Part shown: piece by piece, positions 58,322 through 64,000 of the stretch
Numbering within the stretch: position 1 is the stretch's first letter
Layout of the letters: every line of letters starts with the position of its first letter
Assembly: GCA_029379385.1 (NCBI GenBank)
Contig: CM055605.1
Location: 11,009,001 to 11,073,000 of the forward strand
Length of the DNA: 64,000 nucleotides
Direction: 5' to 3'
From: Quillaja saponaria
Taxonomy: Eukaryota; Streptophyta; Magnoliopsida; Fabales; Quillajaceae
Made by a program: the position numbers and the translations under genes
The notes under the pieces: model-generated
What the model saw: only the letters and a program-made list of their open reading frames with translations
Told to the model about the DNA's origin: nothing
Databases searched by the model: none

Positions 58322-61300
58322 TCATAGAGAATCATTACCAGAAACCGAAGTTGTTGAACAGGATTGCGAAGAAGAACAAGAAGCAGAAGACAATAATCCA
58401 TCATGCCTGTTACTACTCGCCAAGCTCTCTGTAGCACCAACCACATTCCCATGACCTGGACTTAGACATGGACTATCCAAAATGTCATCCAGATTGAAAT
58501 CGATGAAATTGCAATCTGTTTCAAATGGAAATCCTGATGAAGCATCAAGCACATCCCCAAAACTTGGACATGGACTATCCGAAATGTCATCCAGATTGAA
58601 ATCGATAGATGGAAAATCAATGTTGTCCAGCTCAAAATCTGCATCGTCAAAGACATCCAACAAATCCCTGGATTCCTCCATAGGCAGGTCTGGAACTTCA
58701 AGTTGATTGAATCCGGGATCCAAGAATGAATCGTGATCAGCATCAGGGTTCATAACTCCCATTAATGAGGCTTCCATACAAGGATTCTGAGTGTACTGAA
58801 ATTGATCTGAAACTATTTGATGTTGTTCTTGCTGTTGTTGTTGGGTTTGATCCAATTTGAGGAATCTCCTTATTTCTTCAGTATAGTTGCTAATGTCAAA
58901 GTTTGTTTTGGCTTTTGGTCCACTTATCATTATAACCGCCCTATCATATGCTCTTGCTGCCTTCTCTGCAGTATCTGCATTCACAAAAAAAAAATGTAAT
59001 AAAAAGATGAGCAATTAAAAAATTGGGTAATGAACTAGTCGATTAAACAATTTAATTAGCAAAAGGATAACCTTATGATACAAAATCTAATAAAGTTGAT
59101 TACTTTGAGTACTACAGCTAATAAGATTAGATGTCACTTGCCCGTGAGTTGATAATTCCTGACCATATTGCAAATTACATGTGCTATCTACGTCATGTTC
59201 TTGTTCTCAAATCCCTCAAAATCTTTTAAACAGCTGACTACTAAAATATTGAAAAGAAACACCACCAAAAATACATAATATTGAACAAACAATTATCACA
59301 AGAGAAAGTACCCATCAAAAAGTCAAGGTTCAGATGTATAGTATACCCGCGCCAACATATAGTCTGACTGTGGGATTCCAAATAATGCTTGAAACTTGAT
59401 TCAGATAATAGAGGGATAGATTTGAGGATTTGAGATTAATGGGTTTGAATCTTGGCTGCCAAGAGCAATGGTCTAATGGCCTGATAGGGACACATGACAC
59501 CTCATGCTAGTCACTAGCTCAAAATAGGGCTTTGGGTTTATAGGCACATTGGACCCATTATAGAGAGAGAAAGAGAGGAGGGAGGTCAGTGCACTACTGC
59601 TTGGACCTATTACAGGGGACGAAAAATTATATATTTTAAAGACATTTAAAGGTTTACGAATAAAACTCACTAAATACAAATAAATATTACAAAGTACATA
59701 AATAAAAGAAATTCATACATGTATAAGTACGTAATTAGAAATTTTATTTAAAAGCACTCCACCAAAACTAGTTTTTCTTGAATGCAATTTCTTATTTTGT
59801 TTGTTAATATATATGAGGTTTATTTAATTATAGCTAATGACCCAAGATAAAAAATTTGGAACATATGCGGTATGTACCAAGGCGTACCAAAGGAGTACAA
59901 GTACTCAGTGGATACGGCATGCATTATGAAGTACCTGTGTTTCATAGCATCTGAGTGAGTGCATGTCAGTGTCCCCAAAACATAACGGAATTCACCCAAT
60001 TCACTGAGTTTCTTATGAACTAATTAAGAGAAATATAAAAACAATTGCACATGATGCAACAAGAATTTTTGGATATCCTACTGATCCATTGGCTAATTCC
60101 TATTGCACATGGGAAATCACATCTCAACAAGGCCTTCTTTAGTCCTTGCAAGAGTTGTATTTTGGAATGCAAGGAAAACGTACTCCATTTTATATTTCTA
60201 CTTTTCTTTTTCAATTTCACAATTTTTTTTTTTTTTTGGAATTAATAATATTCGTTTCTATAACACAAAAAAATTAAGTACAATGATAGAAAAAGAAGTC
60301 ATATTAAGATAGAATTGTCGTCAAACATGTTGTTATTTTATAAAAGCAATATGTATGAGTAGTGCCAGAGGCATATTTGCTGGCAGGAGAATTTATCAAA
60401 TTCCACCCATTGATTCAACAGACCGTTATCCTTCTCAAAAAAAAAAAAAAAAAAAAAAAAAAAGAAGGAAAATGACTGATTACTTACCATAAATTCCCAA
60501 GTACATGTTTCCATTGGCTTTTCCACCAAACCGCGCCTCCCACCGATTATGATGCCTATCAAATCCAGCAAGAAGATTCAATCAATTATGTAAACATACA
60601 TTCTGATCATTATTGATTATTTTCTTTAATTTCTGATGCAACTCGCCTAAACACTCCTCGAAACCCTGAAGCTCCTCTAGAAAATCCATGGGTCTGTCGT
60701 CGCAGAAATGCCAAGTAGTCATCTCTGCTAAAATTCTCCATTTCCTTAATTTCCTCTGTATATGAATCAACCTATATAAGGCATTGATTACAATAATAAC
60801 AAAGAAATAAAAAAAAGATAATTAAAACCTCAAAAAACTTATTAGGTTATAAGATTTGTAAAATAATTATGTACCGGGAAATTCAAGGTTGCACCCGACC
60901 CCCGATACTTAAGGGCACCAAGATCATAGGTACGAGCAGCCTCCTTCTCAGTTTTACATATCCCTATAAAATGTCAAAGAAAAAAGAAGCATTAGATCAA
61001 ATTGACCACATTATAGCCAGTGTGGCATAGAGGATAACTGAATTCTGGTACCAATCCACTAAACTAACATTTTATGTATAAACATATATTATATGAAGAA
61101 AAAAATTAAAATTAAAATTTGTGATTAAAAAAATTGGAGGTGTGTATGAGATCAAAACAGCTTACCCAAAATAACTAAGCAGCATCAAAAACGTACATAG
61201 ACATTGGGATGACAGAATGATCAGTAATAGAACAGAGTCAGAAAACATAATTAAGTTAGAAATATATATCAAATAAAAATAATTAAAAAAAACAGATCTC

Positions 61301-61742
61301 CTTGATTTTCTCTAGTACTACTACATTAAATTGAATTTTTTGATTCAACAAAACTACCCCAAAAGAACACCTTGTATTCCTTTCTTTGTTTTATCATTGT
61401 TCCAAGAACTCTTATCCCACAGGTAAGCTTCATACTTACCTGTCCGCTTATGCCTGTTTTTCAAAGATATTAGCACGTGCAAAGGTAATTGAAAACCCAT
61501 TAAGAAAAACACAAAACGAAAGAGAAATTTAATTCAGAGAGAGACTTGGTAACTCCTTTGTAAATTGAAGTTCTTCCCTTGCCAGAGCTTGAGCTATTGC
61601 CATTATTCTGCTTACATTTCTTCATTTCTGGTTTTAGATTGTTTTTTGAAGGTTTAGACTTGGATTTCAGTGATTGATCAGAAATACCAAGTCCAATACA
61701 AGAAGATAATGAAGAACAAGAAGGAGAAGGAGGCCTCTTCAT
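58322..61742 (-). CDS. WRINKLED1-like AP2 transcription factor, copy B, full length
   Basis: Minus-strand exons: 61742-61546, 61453-61371, 61174-61166 (9-nt micro-exon), 60963-60875, 60771-60647, 60555-60488 and 58974-58322, giving 407 aa with no internal stop. AP2-1 has [20 protein letters not shown] and [14 protein letters not shown] (the usual W of KYWG is R). AP2-2 has [18 protein letters not shown] and lacks two codons present in copy A (NMYLGIY versus DMYMYLGIY). A Gln-rich stretch follows ([11 protein letters not shown]), then an acidic tail with repeated DFNLDDI and DSPC motifs and a Ser-rich end. Intron 5 (60556-60646) starts with GC instead of GT. The likely role is a nuclear transcription activator; the WRI1 relation rests on the N-terminus, two AP2 domains and micro-exon, but target genes cannot be inferred. 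Confidence 0.9.
59340..59955. mobile_element. Insertion in intron 6 of copy B
   Basis: Sequence between CAGATGTATAG and TGAGTGAGTGCATGTCAGTG differs completely from copy A, which has a shorter unrelated stretch there. It contains at its right end the GTACCTGTGTTTCATAG phrase of the dispersed GTACCCGTA-rich family (59862-59952). Confidence 0.5.
60556..60646 (-). other. GC-AG intron 5 of copy B
   Basis: The donor reads TTTAG|GCGAGT; the same position in copy A is TTTAG|GTGAGT. The acceptor TTTGATAG is unchanged. The remaining donor bases fit the strong consensus seen in functional plant GC-AG introns. Confidence 0.8.
61166..61174 (-). other. 9-nt micro-exon of copy B (Val-Ile-Leu)
   Basis: The minus strand reads ctgcttAG|TTATTTTGG|GTAAGC. 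The codons with flanking G bases are GTT ATT TTG, then GGG. Same length and phase as in copy A. Confidence 0.88.
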
Positions 61743-61956
61743 CTGGGTTCACTCTGTCACTCCCGACCAACCCACTGTATTTTCTCAGAGAAAGACTCAG
61801 ACAAAAGGGGGTTTTCGAAGGAACTGGTTAGTTTCTATCTTTCTTTCACTGTTTTCCCTCTTTTGGTAGATTATATGAATTTATGTTTACATAAAGTTTT
61901 TTACCAAAATTTCAAAACAGAGAGAAACAGAGGAAGAAAGACAGGGTATTGGGAGG

Positions 61957-61963
61957 TTTTTAT
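61957..61963 (-). promoter_or_regulatory. Probable TATA box of copy B
   Basis: The minus strand has CTCCTATAAAAACC about 218 nt before the start codon, aligned with the box of copy A. Confidence 0.6.
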
Positions 61964-62229
61964 AGGAGTAGGAAAAAACAAATGAAAATGAAAAATGAAA
62001 ACAATGAAGTTGTAAATTCTGTGGGTGGGATTATAAGAAAGGGAAGGTTTAATCTTGGGTTAAAATTGAAGTTGGGTTAATTAACCATGAGTTACTGCAA
62101 TGCCTAACACTTGGCAAGATGGTTCAGCCATGCTACCAATGGGATTGGCAACTCTATGCTGGCCTTCCTAGCTTAGGAAACAACTCTCCCTCTTTCTCTA
62201 TTTGTTTTTTTCGAAAATCTTAAAAATCA

Positions 62230-62295
62230 TCCATTTCATGTGTTAGCCTAATTGATTTCACGTGTTAGTGTAAACCAATTTCACGTGTTAGCCTA
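62230..62295. promoter_or_regulatory. CACGTG-containing repeats upstream of copy B
   Basis: Three spaced copies of ATTTCA(C/T)GTGTTAG, with exact CACGTG at 62259 and 62282 and CATGTG at 62237. They are homologous to the copy A cluster but lack its 42-bp duplication. Confidence 0.55.
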
Positions 62296-63680
62296 AATGC
62301 TAATTTGGAAAATATCCATCTTTCGCAATGTTAGAATCTCATTAAAACTTTTCATTTCATGGGTCAACTTTAGATATTTTTCTAAAGATGTTATTGTTTT
62401 CATTAGATTATAGTTTACTTAGCAATGAAGACATCCAAGATTATAAAGTCTTTCACCTTCCTGTCAAATCATATATATACATACATAATTAAACCTGTCT
62501 ACCGCAGATTCTAGAAATAACTATTTCACATTCCTGTCTAAGATGTACACACCTAAGTAAACCATCTATCACATCTTCTAGAAATAATTATATAGTTACT
62601 CAATCTCGAAACATTATAGTGATAACAACACGCTAAATAAGCACCTCACACATCTTCTAGAAATAACTGTTCTTGTTGTTGTTATTTTGTGCTTTTTTAA
62701 GATTTACTATTTTATTATTAACTGAGAAATGTTCAAGGTATTTTGCAAAAATAAGTGCAAAGTAAAATAGCTCTAAGATTTTCTAATAATATAATACTAC
62801 CTCCAAGTATGATGCTTTTCTTGCACTTCAGTAATTCTATATTTGTTTGGGATTCAACTCAACTAGTGGCTGATTAAAAAGCATGTTGTGCACTTCAATA
62901 TTTACTTTCTATAAAGCATGGTCTGCCCTAACTGTTAAGAAATTTGTGTACTACTAGATTAGAGATGATTATATCTATGCTGATTTCACATTTGAGTGAG
63001 CTTAATTAAAAGTCTCAACTCAAATATTTGATTAATGATTTAGAGATAAAGCCTAAGGCTCTAACTAAGTTTTAGATTCAAAAGCTCAACAAATAAAGGC
63101 TGGGGTAGTTTTTAATAAATAATGTAGGAAATCAGTTCGATAAAAGTTCAACTCATATATTCAACAGGTATATTTACAAAATAAATTGAAGCTATAACTT
63201 TGTATTTGTTTTCTTAATGGATTGAGTTTGGATCTAATAAATTCTAAAGTCCCTTAGCTTGCTAACAATTAAATAAGGCAATTTAAATATTATTTTTAAA
63301 TTTCTATTTATATACATAGATTATATATCAAAATTAAAATGTAATATGCATATTTGAGATTAAAAAACAAATTATATAGTTTTCATTTCTATTCACATAA
63401 TGTATACATAGATGAATTCTTTAAAAACGTGATAAGGCCCTTAAACTATGAATATAATGAAAAAATAGTTTTCTTTTCCTTGACTATGCATATCATTTAG
63501 TTTTTCATAGCTTTTTAATCTTATCAAAGATTTCTCCATATTTTTGCAAAAACAACCCTTGATTTTTTTAATATAAAATAAAAGAGTTGCTAAAGATGAA
63601 GAAAAAAAGGTAAGAAAGGCACAATGATGTACAACTCAAAAAAGTCTGCACATTCATACAAGAAAAACTAAATAAATAAA

Positions 63681-64000
63681 CTGCAACGATTTCTTCTTAC
63701 ATTTATATGTGGCCTTCACATCTTTTCAATTTAATTAGACATACTTTCGTTGTTTGAAACTGAGTTGATCTTCAAATGTTGATGGACCACCTTCTAGAGC
63801 CATCATCCTAGATTGCAAAAAGTAAAAGATTTATCTTGTAAACCATCAAAGCTTTAACCAACCTGACAAAGTAACAAAGCTATTGAGGTACAATTAAATT
63901 AAGCATATATAAGGTAGCGGACAATGGGAAACTGATGATGGAGAGAATTATACATGTTGCATAGTTTGGGTTGAACTCAGGGATATCAAAACTTGCAAGT
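63681..64000. other. Right-edge flank
   Basis: Non-duplicated sequence after block B. No gene recognised before the window ends. Confidence 0.4.

Larger units (their letters stand above)
57585..63680. repeat. Segmental duplication, block B
   Basis: Partner of 33885-39840 in direct orientation, with long near-identical runs in exons and in parts of the flanks. Block B has its own insertion in intron 6 (about 59340-59955) and an A-run at 60436-60463. Confidence 0.88.

Noticed and set aside
58462..58743. Overlapping ORFs opposite to or out of frame with exon 7 of AP2 copy B
   Set aside because: They are shadows of the conserved C-terminal exon.
60436..60463. Poly-A tail of a retrogene or LINE in copy B intron 6
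   Set aside because: No element sequence precedes it and no flanking duplication is visible; copy A has a shorter A/G-rich stretch there, so simple slippage explains it.

Overview
The window is AT-rich nuclear DNA from a flowering plant, most likely a eudicot (probably woody, but the species cannot be told from sequence alone). Evidence: AP2-family genes with plant-type introns, a FAR1-related (FRS) sequence, plant LTR retrotransposons with tRNA-Met primer sites, RTE and L1 LINE remnants, and many MITE-like elements. No rRNA, tRNA or CRISPR was seen.

Layout. 1-10,300: a flanking LTR fragment, a Tourist-like MITE, a decayed FRS pseudogene on the minus strand (about 3,716-6,345), and a small non-autonomous LTR element (7,255-9,642) split by a hAT-type MITE. 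10,305-19,743: a Ty3-gypsy chromovirus with both LTRs, interrupted by a Ty1-copia element (13,978-18,000) in the opposite orientation. 20,240-22,433: a 5'-truncated RTE LINE with a 17-bp target duplication. 23,923-33,313: a Tat-type Ty3-gypsy element on the minus strand, with a second RNase H, a tandem-repeat 3' region and a decayed antisense ORF (aORF). 33.9-39.8 kb and 57.6-63.7 kb: a direct segmental duplication about 23.96 kb apart, each copy holding one seven-exon, two-AP2-domain gene of the WRINKLED1-like group on the minus strand. Between the copies: long-terminal-inverted-repeat MITEs with a nested 1.1-kb element (41.3-44.0 kb), an L1 LINE fragment (44.5-45.3 kb), a weak two-exon gene candidate (45.6-48.8 kb), and a truncated second Tat element (50.1-55.7 kb) carrying a probable 1.9-kb solo LTR.

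The most interesting part is the AP2 pair. Both genes keep the 9-nt micro-exon known from WRI1-type genes, here encoding VFL or VIL instead of VYL. Copy B (58-62 kb) reads through to 407 aa but needs a GC-AG intron and has lost two codons in its second AP2 domain. Copy A (34-38 kb) has canonical splice sites, but a 2-nt deletion replaces its acidic C-terminus with a premature stop (303 aa). The promoters share a TATA box and repeated CACGTG-containing motifs. Copy A has gained transposon insertions absent from copy B, including a probable solo LTR that itself contains a 45-bp LINE stub with an 11-bp target duplication. The paralogues therefore look to be diverging in coding capacity, splicing and regulation. 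Apart from these genes the window is mostly layered transposon debris; each coding remnant noted carries stops or frameshifts.
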